DNA of 64,000 bases, from the NCBI RefSeq assembly GCF_000422085.1, contig NC_021741.1, positions 1,984,001 to 2,048,000 on the forward strand, written 5' to 3'. How positions within the stretch are numbered: the first letter of the stretch is position 1; each line of letters begins with the position of its first letter. This document shows, in pieces, positions 8,565 to 16,767 of this stretch. Under the pieces are notes generated by a model. The model was given only the letters and a program-made list of their open reading frames with translations. It was not told where the DNA came from and ran no database searches. Made by a program: the position numbers and the translations under genes. Source of the stretch: Serratia liquefaciens ATCC 27592 (GTDB lineage: Bacteria > Pseudomonadota > Gammaproteobacteria > Enterobacterales > Enterobacteriaceae).

Positions 8565-8789
8565 ATGAAATTTTGCCAAGGGATCCCGGTATTGTTAATC
8601 ATGCTAAGCGGTTGCAGCAATATTCAACCCGGCTTTTCGTCTTCAAGCCCTGGCTGGGAACAGCCAAAGCCGGCGACACGTGAGCAACGGCAGCGTATCA
8701 GCGCGGGAGAGTCAGCCTCTGCGGTACTTAACGAGAGAGGGCCGAGTATCGGTGGAACCATCGATTGGTCAACTTTGTGGGATCGCTAA
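8565..8789 (+). CDS. Small lipoprotein of unknown function
   Basis: The 74-residue protein starts MKFCQGIPVLLIMLSGCSNI, a lipoprotein signal with lipobox LSGC at residues 14-17. The mature part of about 58 residues is hydrophilic, with a GESASAVLNERGPSIGG segment. A strong ribosome site (AAAGGAGGATAT) lies directly before the ATG, so it is very probably translated. It is the first of four consecutive small exported proteins on this strand (to 10,025). I do not recognise the family. Confidence 0.7.
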   Translation: MKFCQGIPVLLIMLSGCSNIQPGFSSSSPGWEQPKPATREQRQRISAGESASAVLNERGPSIGGTIDWSTLWDR

Positions 8790-8966
8790 TTCACTAAATA
8801 TATTTATCCTGCGAATTATAAACCCAATGGCACTCATTTAATTAAGGTTTACGGTTTGCCGGGTAATATGTTGTTCTTCTCGCGTTGTTTATTTTAACAG
8901 CAATAAGTGCTTTTCATTATTTAATGGGAATGAGCGCCATTATGGGCTTTATTACAGGAGTTTATT

Positions 8967-9287
8967 GTGGAAAAAGGCATCCCCGTTATTTTCATATGTC
9001 TATTGTTGCCCTGGTGCCAGCAGGCTGCCGCCGCGCGTTATGAGCGGGAGCATGAAGGCGTCTCTTCGGTGCTGTTTCGCAAGAAACTCAAAGAGGTGGC
9101 TCATGACTTCTGGGACGAGATGGGCAATGAGAAACAGCGACCTCTGATATCGACGCAAAGTGAAGACAATACGCTGGCTCAGCGTAAAGCCTGCAAAGGG
9201 CAGAGGGGCAAGGCTGCCGCCGCGAGTGAACCGCATCCATCGGCATTGCCGCGCGAAGAACGACCGCTGCTTATCAACGGTTGCTAG
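8967..9287 (+). CDS. Small exported protein of unknown function
   Basis: The 106-residue protein starts at a GTG with an ACAGGAG ribosome site 8 bases upstream. The N-terminus GIPVIFICLLLPWCQQAAAA is a signal peptide with likely cleavage after AAA. The mature part is basic and hydrophilic (FRKKLKEVAHDFWDEMG) and ends in Cys. No domain is recognised. It is separated by 177 bases from the lipoprotein gene upstream and by about 30 bases from the next small gene. Confidence 0.65.
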   Translation: MEKGIPVIFICLLLPWCQQAAAARYEREHEGVSSVLFRKKLKEVAHDFWDEMGNEKQRPLISTQSEDNTLAQRKACKGQRGKAAAASEPHPSALPREERPLLINGC

Positions 9288-9314
9288 CCTCATGCACTAA
9301 TGGAGTTTTTGCTT

Positions 9315-9623
9315 TTGAAATTGACCTCTTTAATGGCAGCGGCACTCGCCCTGTTGGCGTCTTCTTGTTGCTATTCGTTTGTTGACAAGCACGCTCAGCG
9401 CGCCGGTTTCGAGACGGGGGAAAGCCGCGTGGATTACCGATTACGGTTTAACGGGCTGTTGCAACATCTGTGGTACGTAGAGCAATTACGTTCGGAACAG
9501 GCGCGCCTTGCCGTGATACGCCTTGAGCGCAAAACGCTGGAGTCCGCGATGTTACCGCGTGTATGTCGGGCAACACCTGTGCCGCTGTTTTTAGTCGGTA
9601 AGAGCGCCATAGCCAGAAGATAG
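9315..9623 (+). CDS. Small exported protein or lipoprotein of unknown function
   Basis: The frame is open from an ATG at 9300, but GGAG at 9302-9305 is well placed for a TTG start at 9315, giving LKLTSLMAAALALLASSCCYS, a signal peptide with a possible lipobox (ASSC). The mature part is about 80 residues and contains an amphipathic LLQHLWYVEQLRSEQARLAVIRLERK helix (over two segments). I do not recognise it. It has the same size and export features as its neighbours, so the four probably work together. Confidence 0.6.
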   Translation: MKLTSLMAAALALLASSCCYSFVDKHAQRAGFETGESRVDYRLRFNGLLQHLWYVEQLRSEQARLAVIRLERKTLESAMLPRVCRATPVPLFLVGKSAIARR

Positions 9624-9665
9624 TTTTGTGAGTCAACAGGTGAATTTAATATCAGGAGTCTATCA

Positions 9666-10025
9666 GTGAAACGGATTTTTCTTGCCTGCGTGGCGCAGTG
9701 GTCTTGCTTCTCATTGCAGGCGTCGGTTGACTGGCAATACCATGCCGCACAGCCGCTGGATAACAAAATCTCTGAGGAGTACCAGCAAAAGCGCAGCGGG
9801 TTAAAACATAAAGTATGGAGTGCCGAGGGCGTGGCATTGGCCAATGAGAAGGCGCTTGAATTGGAACGGCAACGCGCCGCCGCCGAGCAGGCCAACCGGC
9901 AGCAGCTTAAAACGCTGTATGGCGAGTACCACTACCCTTGTGGCAAGCGGAAACAAGAATACCGCAAACTGTGCAACCTGCCGCGCGGGATGACGGATTT
10001 TCCCGGGCACAAACGCCACCTTTAG
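9666..10025 (+). CDS. Small exported coiled-coil protein of unknown function
   Basis: The 119-residue protein starts at a GTG preceded by ATCAGGAG. The signal peptide is about residues 1-19 (KRIFLACVAQWSCFSLQASV). Residues 55-85 (ALANEKALELERQRAAAEQA and following) look like a short coiled coil, and four cysteines include a YPCGKRKQEYRKLCNLP pair. No family is recognised. The stop overlaps the end of the convergent LysR remnant by 4 bases, so it is the last member of the small exported cluster. Confidence 0.65.
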   Translation: MKRIFLACVAQWSCFSLQASVDWQYHAAQPLDNKISEEYQQKRSGLKHKVWSAEGVALANEKALELERQRAAAEQANRQQLKTLYGEYHYPCGKRKQEYRKLCNLPRGMTDFPGHKRHL

Positions 10026-10262
10026 TTCCCTGGCAACTGGCTTGGCATCTGCGCCAGCAGGATGTCGATCGCCGCCCGCGTTTTGGCCGGTAAATAACGG
10101 CTGTAAGGCCAGACGGCGTGGATTTCACTGGGCAGCAGGCGAATTTGGCTGAGTACAGGCACCAGTTCCCGCTGCGCAGGTAACGGGCCGACAGCCAGTT
10201 GGGGAGCCACACCAGGCCGGTCACGGCGCTGTCGCATAGTGAGTTGCTGGCCCGTACCGTCC
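10022..10262 (-). pseudogene. C-terminal remnant of a LysR-family regulator
   Basis: The minus strand encodes the end of a LysR effector domain: SNSLCDSAVTGLVWLPNWLS and ARYLRSG, then after a frameshift ELVPVLSQIRLLPSEIHAVW and PYSRYLPAKTRAAIDILLAQ. These are the usual LysR C-terminal motifs (GL.WLP.WL, IHAVWP..R.LP.K.RA.IDFL). The DNA-binding half is missing. The fragment stops exactly where a plus-strand hydrolase end begins. Confidence 0.8.
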
Positions 10263-10360
10263 CGGCAGCCGAATTGCTGGTGTTGCCGGTGGTGCATCTG
10301 TCCAACGTGGAGCGCCAAGAGGATTTTGTCGCCGCGCTGCGCACCTTTCTGCAAAGGTAG
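10262..10360 (+). pseudogene. C-terminal remnant of a 3-oxoadipate enol-lactonase-like hydrolase
   Basis: The plus strand reads PAAELLVLPVVHLSNVERQE then DFVAALRTFLQR and a stop, which fits the end of alpha/beta-hydrolases of the PcaD type, where the catalytic His lies in the AAHLSNVE motif (here VVHLSNVE). Only 32 codons remain. With the abutting LysR remnant this looks like one deletion that removed the 5' ends of two divergent genes. Confidence 0.65.
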
Positions 10361-10376
10361 TGAGATAAAAAGAGTG

Positions 10377-10415
10377 GCCCCTGGACGCAATGATGCGCGA
10401 TGAGCCCCCAGGGGC
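10377..10415 (-). terminator. Terminator of the two-component operon
   Basis: Arms GCCCCTGG / CCAGGGGC flank a long loop and, read on the minus strand, are followed by ACTCTTTTTA. The structure starts 6 bases beyond the response-regulator stop. Confidence 0.65.
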
Positions 10416-10420
10416 ATCGT

Positions 10421-11134
10421 CTAGCGGCAATACTCTTTCAGCATGGCGACCGCGTCCGGCTTTAACTGGTAAAGATAGACCGGTCTGCCGGTGGTGCCGT
10501 ACAGGATGCGGGTACCCAGAATGCCACTTTCCGCCAGATAGATAAGGTATTTACGGCAGGATACGCGCGAAATGCCGATAGCGTTGGCCAGGTTGTCGGT
10601 CGAAAACTCCCCATCGTGCTGCTGTTCGATCCATTCGCATACCGTACTTAGCGTAATGCTGGTTAACCCTTTCGGCAGTTTCTTGCCTTCGCTGCTGTTG
10701 GGCTGACGCCGCAGCAGGCTGTCGACATCGGCCTGTGAGAATTCGCGCTGTGCCAGGATCTGCGACTGCTGCTGGTAGTTACTCAGCGCCTCTTTGAAAC
10801 GGCCGAACTGGAAGGGTTTAATCAGATAATCCACCACGCCGTAGTGCAAGGCGCGTTGCACCGTGTCCACGTCGCTGGCGGAGGAAATGATAATGACGTC
10901 AGTTTTTTCACCCAGTTCGCGCAGGCCAGGCAGCAGATCCAGGCCATTCTCCTGTTGCATATAGATATCCAGCAGGACCAGATCGATACTGAGATCGGTA
11001 TCGGCCAGCAACTCGCGTGCCTGCGCCAGCGTAGCGACGGTGGCCTGACAGTGAAAGCCGCTTACCTGGCTGAGGTAGTATTTGTTCAACTCCGCTACCA
11101 TCGGGTCGTCATCAATAATCAATACGTTAATCAT
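10421..11134 (-). CDS. DcuR/CitB-family response regulator
   Basis: The 237-residue protein has an N-terminal receiver domain (MINVLIIDDDPMVAELNKYY; phosphorylated Asp in DLVLLDIYMQ near residue 56; conserved Lys in LIKPF near 106). The C-terminus carries a helix-turn-helix of the CitB/DcuR type (TLSTVCEWIEQ, NLANAIGISRVSCRKYLIYL) and an ILYGTTGRPVYLY wing. Relatives activate transport and metabolism genes for C4-dicarboxylates or citrate. It lies 2 bases after its kinase, so the two form one operon. The next genes over encode an aldolase and a sugar-type ABC importer, which may be its targets. Confidence 0.93.
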   Translation of the reverse strand: MINVLIIDDDPMVAELNKYYLSQVSGFHCQATVATLAQARELLADTDLSIDLVLLDIYMQQENGLDLLPGLRELGEKTDVIIISSASDVDTVQRALHYGVVDYLIKPFQFGRFKEALSNYQQQSQILAQREFSQADVDSLLRRQPNSSEGKKLPKGLTSITLSTVCEWIEQQHDGEFSTDNLANAIGISRVSCRKYLIYLAESGILGTRILYGTTGRPVYLYQLKPDAVAMLKEYCR

Positions 11135-11136
11135 GG

Positions 11137-12738
11137 TCAGCCCTTGGCCTGATAGGGAATATGGACAAAGAACTGGGTCAGTACACCCGGTTCAGATTCA
11201 AAATCAATGCTGCCGCCCAGTTTTTCCAGGCTGCTGCGGATCAACGCCAGGCCGATACCGCGTCCCGGCCCTTTGGTGGACACACCCTGCTCAAAGATAC
11301 GGGCGCCGAGAGCCGGATCGATGCCGGGGCCGTCGTCGCTGATTATACAGTGTAAGTGATTCTCATTGTGATGAAAGCTCAGGTTGATCTCGTGTCCCTC
11401 AACGCCGTCGATGGCGTCAATGGCGTTTTCAATCAGGTTGCCCAGCACGCTGATCAGCACATGGGTGGTTTCCGCGTCGTCGGTTTCCGGCAGCAGGCTG
11501 GTCTCATCGATGGTCAGCTCAATGCCGGCCTCATGCGCGCGGCTGATTTTGCCGATAAAGAAGCCGGCGACCTCTGGCGACTGTATTTTTCGTAGCAGCG
11601 CGCCGATCTCTTCCTGGTAGTTACTGGCAGTGTTGATGATGTAGTTTTCCAACTGCTGGTAAGCCTTCATATGCAGCATGCCGAGGATCACGTGCAGTTT
11701 GTTCATAAACTCGTGCGACTGTACGCGCAATGCGTCGGCGTAGTGGGCCATACCGCTCAGGCGCTGCACCAACTGGCTGATTTCGGTTTTATCGCGGAAG
11801 GTGGCGATGGCGCCAATCACCTGGCCCTTGACGATCACCGGCACGGTATTGGTCAAAAGCTCGCTGCCGTTAAAACTGATCTGCTGGTCGCGTAACGGTT
11901 TGCCGCTGGCCAAAACTTCCGCCAGATGCAGTTGGGCCGGCCAGTACTTACTGGCGGACTCCAGCAGCAGATTTTCGAAGGGGCCACTTTGGCGCAGCAG
12001 GCGTTTCGCCTCGTCGTTAACAATGGTGATACGTGACTGGTTATCGACCGCGATGACGCCTTCTTTAATCGACTGCAGCATGGCGTTGCGCTGTTCAAAC
12101 AGGTTAGAGATTTCGTAGGGTTCAAAACCGAGCATGATGCGCTTAAGCGCTTTCACCAGGAAGAAGATACCCAGCGTGCCGACCAGCGCGGCGAACGCGA
12201 GGGTTAAATAGATAATCCAGCGGCTTTCTGCCACCACCCGGTGGACGGTATCGAGAGCGATGCCCAGCGCCACTACCCCTATCTGTCGGCGCTCGCTGTC
12301 GTAGACCGGTGCAAAGACGCGCAGTGAAGGCGCCAACGCGCCACGGTTGATGGCGCTGTTGGTTTTCCCGTGCAGGGCCGGTTCTAAATCGTCGCCGATA
12401 AAATGCTTGCCGATCAGCCAGGGTTTAGGGTGCGAGTAGCGGATGCCTTTCATGTCCACCACGGTGACGAACAGCAGCTCGTTTTGATATCGCACCTGCT
12501 CGGCGAAGCGCTGGATCGCGCCACTGTGATCTTCCCGCTGCAGGCCGTCAACGACGTTACCGGAAAGCGCCACCGTTTCGGCAATTGCCATCGCCTTTTG
12601 GCGCTGCTGATCTTGCCCCTCGTGACTCATCTGCACAAAAAACAGCGCGTACACCACCAGCAGCACCGAAGCAATAATGGCAGACACCATCAGCGTAAGG
12701 GTGGTGCTGAGTTTCAGCGGTATCCGTTGTTTGGGCAT
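11137..12738 (-). CDS. DcuS/CitA-family sensor histidine kinase
   Basis: The 533-residue protein has two membrane helices (about residues 12-34 and 178-198) enclosing a periplasmic PAS-like sensor with IRYSHPKPWLIGKHFIGDDL and GALAPSLRVFAPVYD, very like the carboxylate-binding domain of DcuS. A cytoplasmic PAS domain follows (about 215-320), then the H box around SHEFMNKLHVILGMLHMKAY (His near 350) and ATPase boxes NLIENAIDAI, SDDGPGID and GRGIGLALI. The likely ligand is a small carboxylate, but the genome context (sugar importer, aldolase) is unlike that of DcuS, so the ligand is open. Confidence 0.93.
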   Translation of the reverse strand: MPKQRIPLKLSTTLTLMVSAIIASVLLVVYALFFVQMSHEGQDQQRQKAMAIAETVALSGNVVDGLQREDHSGAIQRFAEQVRYQNELLFVTVVDMKGIRYSHPKPWLIGKHFIGDDLEPALHGKTNSAINRGALAPSLRVFAPVYDSERRQIGVVALGIALDTVHRVVAESRWIIYLTLAFAALVGTLGIFFLVKALKRIMLGFEPYEISNLFEQRNAMLQSIKEGVIAVDNQSRITIVNDEAKRLLRQSGPFENLLLESASKYWPAQLHLAEVLASGKPLRDQQISFNGSELLTNTVPVIVKGQVIGAIATFRDKTEISQLVQRLSGMAHYADALRVQSHEFMNKLHVILGMLHMKAYQQLENYIINTASNYQEEIGALLRKIQSPEVAGFFIGKISRAHEAGIELTIDETSLLPETDDAETTHVLISVLGNLIENAIDAIDGVEGHEINLSFHHNENHLHCIISDDGPGIDPALGARIFEQGVSTKGPGRGIGLALIRSSLEKLGGSIDFESEPGVLTQFFVHIPYQAKG

Positions 12739-12799
12739 GGCGGTTCTCCGAATGGGCGTATCAGGATTTTAGCGGGGAATGGGGCGCGGGGCAGCGACC

Positions 12800-12823
12800 G
12801 GCAGCAGGTTATAACATGCTGCC
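12800..12823 (-). terminator. Hairpin downstream of the DhnA aldolase gene
   Basis: Seven-base arms GGCAGCA / TGCTGCC with a 10-base loop lie about 40 bases beyond the aldolase stop. There is no T run, so it may be a Rho-independent terminator or an mRNA-stabilising hairpin. Confidence 0.4.
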
Positions 12824-12860
12824 GCCGGGGGAGGGATTATTTTAATTACAAAAGCCGGGA

Positions 12861-13703
12861 TCAGGGTTGATGATAGATTTCCAGCCCTTGTTGGCCGCTG
12901 GCCCCCTGATGGATGATCGCCATCAGCGCGCGCACCACTTTTGACGGATTATCGTGTTGATACACATTGCGGCCGTACACCATGCCGGACGCACCCTGTG
13001 CCATCAGCGCCGCAGATTTCTCCAGCACCGCGCCCAGTTCACCTTTACCGCCGCCGCGGACCAGCGTTGGGCAACGCGCCGCTTCAACAATGCGGTGGAA
13101 ATCTTCCACCCGTTCGGTAGGGTCGGCTTTGATGATGTCGGCGCCCAGCTCACGCGCCAAGCGCACCAGCGGCACCATTTTTTCGACGTCGCCCAATGAG
13201 CCGTAAGCCGACCCTTGACCGGCCGGCGCCATAACCAGCGGTTCGACCATCAGCGGCATGCCATAGCGATCGCAGGCATGGCGCAGGCGGCCGATGTTTT
13301 CCACGCACTGGCGGAAAATGCCCGGTTCATCGGGGATCAGGTACAGATTCACCACCACGGCCGCGGCATCCATCTGCAGCGCGGCGAGGATCGGCGCTTC
13401 CGGATTATGCAACACCGCCCACATTTCACGGTGACGCGCAGCGTTATAAGCGTTGCCGACGTCAGTACGCATCACCAGGGCCGGTTTATCGCGTTGCGTC
13501 GAGCATTGCAGCAAATCCGCCTGGCCGTAGTTCACCTGAATGGCGTCGGGGCGGGCGACGATCAGGCTATTCATGACCCGTTCAATATCTTCCAGACCGA
13601 TTAAAAAATCCGGTTCATTGGCAATGCCGTGATCAATCGCCACGTCGAGGCACTTGCCGTTATTGAATAGCCGGTTCATCCGTACCTTACTGCTGAGCTG
13701 CAT
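12861..13703 (-). CDS. DhnA/LsrF-type class I aldolase
   Basis: The 280-residue TIM-barrel protein starts MQLSSKVRMNRLFNNGKCLD behind a strong AGGAGG site; the frame is open further upstream but without protein-like sequence. It has family motifs AIDHG near the N-terminus, GADIIKADPTERVEDF with the Schiff-base Lys (near residue 180), and VRGGGKGELGAVLEKSAALM. The group includes fructose-bisphosphate aldolase class Ia (FbaB) and the thiolase LsrF. It is divergent from the ABC importer operon across 535 bases, so it probably cleaves a phosphorylated product of the imported compound. The substrate cannot be read from sequence. Confidence 0.88.
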   Translation of the reverse strand: MQLSSKVRMNRLFNNGKCLDVAIDHGIANEPDFLIGLEDIERVMNSLIVARPDAIQVNYGQADLLQCSTQRDKPALVMRTDVGNAYNAARHREMWAVLHNPEAPILAALQMDAAAVVVNLYLIPDEPGIFRQCVENIGRLRHACDRYGMPLMVEPLVMAPAGQGSAYGSLGDVEKMVPLVRLARELGADIIKADPTERVEDFHRIVEAARCPTLVRGGGKGELGAVLEKSAALMAQGASGMVYGRNVYQHDNPSKVVRALMAIIHQGASGQQGLEIYHQP

Positions 13704-14238
13704 GTCAGATCCTCCTGAAAACACATGTCCATTCAGTATTGTCGAGTAAACCGCGGGATGAAACCGTGGATCCACAAACTGCGCGCTCGCTCGCATATTT
13801 ACTGAGAGAACTCCTCGCGTTTTTTCATCGCGGCAGATCGTTTCTCGTCGCTGAACGCACTAAAGGAACGCGTACGCTGATGGCTTTTGCGCCATTTGTT
13901 AGATCCGTGTCATGTTTTTGTTACTTGGTTATTCCAAAACGCATGTTTCGCTTGTTTGGGTTAAAAAGTTTCAATAATCTCAATTTTGAAATAAACATTT
14001 GAAAGTTACGATATGACGTAACGAGTTAGGCAAGGGTTTTATTTCAATTGATTGTTTTTAATCTATTTTGAGACATTGATCAAAATTTCACACACTGCCA
14101 GAAGACGGAAGAAAAGCGGTAAATCTGCCGTATCAAAGGGATATCACCGACCGGATTGTTGTTTGAATGTAAAAAATATTTTTCATTAGCTGTCAAATCA
14201 ACAGGCCTCTTCACTCTAACGATTAAAGGGTACAGAAC
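13704..14238. other. Divergent regulatory region between aldolase and ABC importer
   Basis: No gene is visible in these 535 AT-rich bases. They must hold promoters in both directions. A perfect inverted repeat GTTACG-ATATGA-CGTAAC lies at 14005-14022, and TTGATCAAAATTTCACACA at about 14077-14095 resembles degenerate FNR and CRP half-sites. The long AT-rich tract 13960-14100 is a plausible activator-binding region for the neighbouring two-component system. Confidence 0.5.
14005..14022. promoter_or_regulatory. Perfect inverted repeat, candidate operator
   Basis: GTTACG and CGTAAC are exact reverse complements separated by 6 bases. The centre is about 225 bases before the importer start and 310 before the aldolase start. 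The binding protein is unknown; the adjacent DcuR-like regulator is a candidate. Confidence 0.4.
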
Positions 14239-15168
14239 ATGAAGCTGAAGAAACTGATCGTTACCTCGGTATTGATGTGCATGCTGCCGGCCAGCGTATT
14301 GGCAAAAGACATCAAAATCGGCGTTTCAATGGCTTATTTCGATGACAATTTCCTCACCATCCTACGCCAGTCCATGCAGAGCAAAATGAAACAGGACGGC
14401 AACGTCAGCGGTCAATTTGAAGATGCCAAAGGGGACATCGCCCAGCAGATCCAACAGATTGAGAACTTCGTCAGCCAGGGCGTCGACGCCATTATCCTCA
14501 ACCCGGTCGATACCCAGGGCGTGAAGCCGATGATCAAACTGGCGGAAAGCGCCAAGATCCCGCTGGTGTTCGTTAACCGCCGTCCGGAAGTGACGCTGCC
14601 TGCGGGCATGGCCTACGTAGGCTCAGATTCCAAACTGGCCGGTAAGCTGCAGATGGAAGAGTTGGCCAAGCTGATGAACGGCAAGGGCAACGTGATGATC
14701 CTGATGGGCGAACTGTCCAATGAAGCGACCCGCGACCGCACCCGCGGCGTGGAAGAGGTGGCGGCCAAGTATCCCGGCATCAAAATTCTCGACAAGCAAA
14801 CCGCCAAGTGGGGCCGTAAAGAAGCCGTCGACATTACCACCGACTGGGTGCTGACCGGTCAGCAGATTGATGCCATCGCCTCCAACAATGACGAAATGGC
14901 CATTGGTGCGATCCTGGCGCTGAAACAGGCGAAGAAGAGCGGCGTGCTGGTAGCTGGCGTGGATGGGACTCCGGACGCGCTGGAATTCATCAAGAAGGGC
15001 GATCTGGCATTGAGCGTATTCCAGGATGCTAAAGGCCAGGGCGAAGGCGCGGTGCAAACTGCCATTCAGCTGGTTAAAGGCGAGAAGGTGGAAAGCAACG
15101 TCCTGATCCCTTATCAGCTGATCACCAAGGCCAATTATCAGGAATTTGCCGACAAGAACAGAAAATAA
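14239..15168 (+). CDS. Periplasmic sugar-binding protein of an ABC importer (first copy)
   Basis: The 309-residue protein has a signal peptide ending SVLA-KD at about residue 22. It is a type I periplasmic binding protein: IGVSMAYFDDNFLTILRQSM, DAIILNPVDTQGV, IPLVFVNRR, AIASNNDEMAIGAI and VAGVDGTPDALEFIKKG. The FFN-x-R and DP/NPVD pattern is closest to rhizopine/inositol/ribose-binding proteins. It heads an operon with an ATPase, a permease and a second, clearly paralogous binding protein (17,860). A long hairpin follows the gene, which often keeps binding-protein mRNA abundant relative to the membrane subunits. Confidence 0.92.
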   Translation: MKLKKLIVTSVLMCMLPASVLAKDIKIGVSMAYFDDNFLTILRQSMQSKMKQDGNVSGQFEDAKGDIAQQIQQIENFVSQGVDAIILNPVDTQGVKPMIKLAESAKIPLVFVNRRPEVTLPAGMAYVGSDSKLAGKLQMEELAKLMNGKGNVMILMGELSNEATRDRTRGVEEVAAKYPGIKILDKQTAKWGRKEAVDITTDWVLTGQQIDAIASNNDEMAIGAILALKQAKKSGVLVAGVDGTPDALEFIKKGDLALSVFQDAKGQGEGAVQTAIQLVKGEKVESNVLIPYQLITKANYQEFADKNRK

Positions 15169-15196
15169 GCGTTAAAGCAGCGCGGTTATATCCATT

Positions 15197-15231
15197 GCCG
15201 TATTTATCCGACACTCGACGGTAAATACGGC
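15197..15231 (+). promoter_or_regulatory. Intercistronic stem-loop after the binding-protein gene
   Basis: Perfect 10-base arms GCCGTATTTA / TAAATACGGC with a 15-base loop lie in the 97-base gap between binding-protein and ATPase genes. There is no T run. Such structures protect the 3' end of the upstream message in many importer operons. Confidence 0.6.
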
Positions 15232-15265
15232 AGGGATGCATTGACGAACGGCGGAGGTTATCAGT

Positions 15266-16750
15266 ATGTATCCTTATGTTCTTGAGGCTGAAGGCATCAG
15301 TAAGCAGTTTCCCGGCGTGAAGGCGCTGGATAAGGTCTCAATTAAAATCAAACCAGGCAGCGTGCACGCTTTAATGGGCGAAAACGGCGCGGGAAAATCC
15401 ACGCTGATGAAATGTTTAATCGGTATTTATCACCCCGATGAAGGCACCATTAAAATAAAAGGCCAACCGGTGACCTTCAGCGACACGTTGCAGGCGCTGC
15501 ATTCGGGCATTTCCATGATTCACCAGGAACTCAACCTGGTGCCTTATATGACGGTGGCGGAAAATATCTGGCTGGGGCGTGAGCCGGCGAAGCTGGGCTT
15601 CGTAAACCATGACCAACTGAACAAGAAAACCCGCGAGCTGCTGGCGCGGCTGAACATCAAACTCAAGCCGGAAACGCTGGTGGGTGAGCTGAGCATCGCC
15701 AGCCAACAAATGGTGGAGATCGCCAAGGCGGTGTCCTACAACGCGGACGTCCTGATCATGGACGAACCCACCTCGGCCCTGACCGAAGGCGAGGTGGTGC
15801 ATCTGTTTGCCATCATTCGTGAGCTGCGTGAGCAGGGCAAAGGCATTATCTACATCAGCCACAAGATGGACGAGATTTTTGCCATCACCGACGAGGTGAG
15901 CATCTTCCGCGACGGCACCTTTATTGCCAGCGATAAAACCGAAAACCTGACCAAACAGTCGCTGATCACCATGATGGTAGGGCGCGAACTGACCCAGATG
16001 TTCCCTAAATTCAACAACAATATCGGCGAGGAAGTGCTGCGGGTGGAAGGACTGCGGCGTTCGGACTGGTTCCACGATGTCTCGTTCAGCGTGAAACGGG
16101 GCGAGATCCTCGGCGTCGCCGGGCTGGTGGGGGCCGGTCGCAGCGAAGTAATGGAAAGCCTGTTCGGCATGCACCCGGCGGACGGTGGCAGCATTTTTAT
16201 CGAGGGCAAAGCGGCAAAGGTCGATTCGCCCTCAAAAGCTATTGAACTCGGCCTGGCGTTCCTCACCGAAGATCGCAAAAAATCCGGGCTGTTTTTGGTG
16301 CTGTCGGTGGTTGAGAACATGAGCATCGTCAACCTGTCGGAGTACATCGGCAAGAACGGGTTTGTCAGCCATGTGCAAATGGCCAAAGACTGCATGGAGC
16401 AGATCAAAAAGCTCAACATCAAAACCCCGACCATGGACCAAATCATCAATAACCTCAGCGGCGGTAATCAGCAGAAGGTGCTTATTGCCCGCTGGCTGCT
16501 GGCCCAGCCCAAAATATTGATCCTCGATGAGCCAACGCGTGGCATCGACGTCGGAGCCAAGGCGGAGATATATCGCCTGATCAGCGAGCTGGCGAACCGC
16601 GGCGTCGCCATTATTTTGGTGTCATCGGAATTACCGGAAATTCTCGGCATGAGCGACCGGGTGATGGTGATGCACGGCGGCCGTATTACCGGCATTTTGG
16701 ATAAAGAAGAAGCGGATCAGGAAAAAATCCTGGCGCTGGCCTCTGAATAA
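15266..16750 (+). CDS. Sugar ABC importer ATPase (RbsA/MglA family, two ATP-binding domains)
   Basis: The 494-residue protein has two tandem ATPase domains. Domain 1 has Walker A GENGAGKSTLMKC (about 38-50), Q-loop HQELNLVPYMT, signature LSIASQQMVEIAKA and Walker B VLIMDEPTSAL. Domain 2 has the degenerate GLVGAGRSEVMES, TEDRKKSGLF, signature NLSGGNQQKVLIARWL and Walker B ILILDEPTRGIDVGAK. This is the RbsA/MglA/AraG arrangement. It energises the permease encoded 18 bases downstream. Confidence 0.95.
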   Translation: MYPYVLEAEGISKQFPGVKALDKVSIKIKPGSVHALMGENGAGKSTLMKCLIGIYHPDEGTIKIKGQPVTFSDTLQALHSGISMIHQELNLVPYMTVAENIWLGREPAKLGFVNHDQLNKKTRELLARLNIKLKPETLVGELSIASQQMVEIAKAVSYNADVLIMDEPTSALTEGEVVHLFAIIRELREQGKGIIYISHKMDEIFAITDEVSIFRDGTFIASDKTENLTKQSLITMMVGRELTQMFPKFNNNIGEEVLRVEGLRRSDWFHDVSFSVKRGEILGVAGLVGAGRSEVMESLFGMHPADGGSIFIEGKAAKVDSPSKAIELGLAFLTEDRKKSGLFLVLSVVENMSIVNLSEYIGKNGFVSHVQMAKDCMEQIKKLNIKTPTMDQIINNLSGGNQQKVLIARWLLAQPKILILDEPTRGIDVGAKAEIYRLISELANRGVAIILVSSELPEILGMSDRVMVMHGGRITGILDKEEADQEKILALASE

Positions 16751-16767
16751 CGCAAAGGTGAACCACC

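Noticed and set aside
14077..14095. FNR or CRP site upstream of the ABC importer
   Set aside because: TTGATCAAAATTTC and TTTCACACA match only one half of either consensus.
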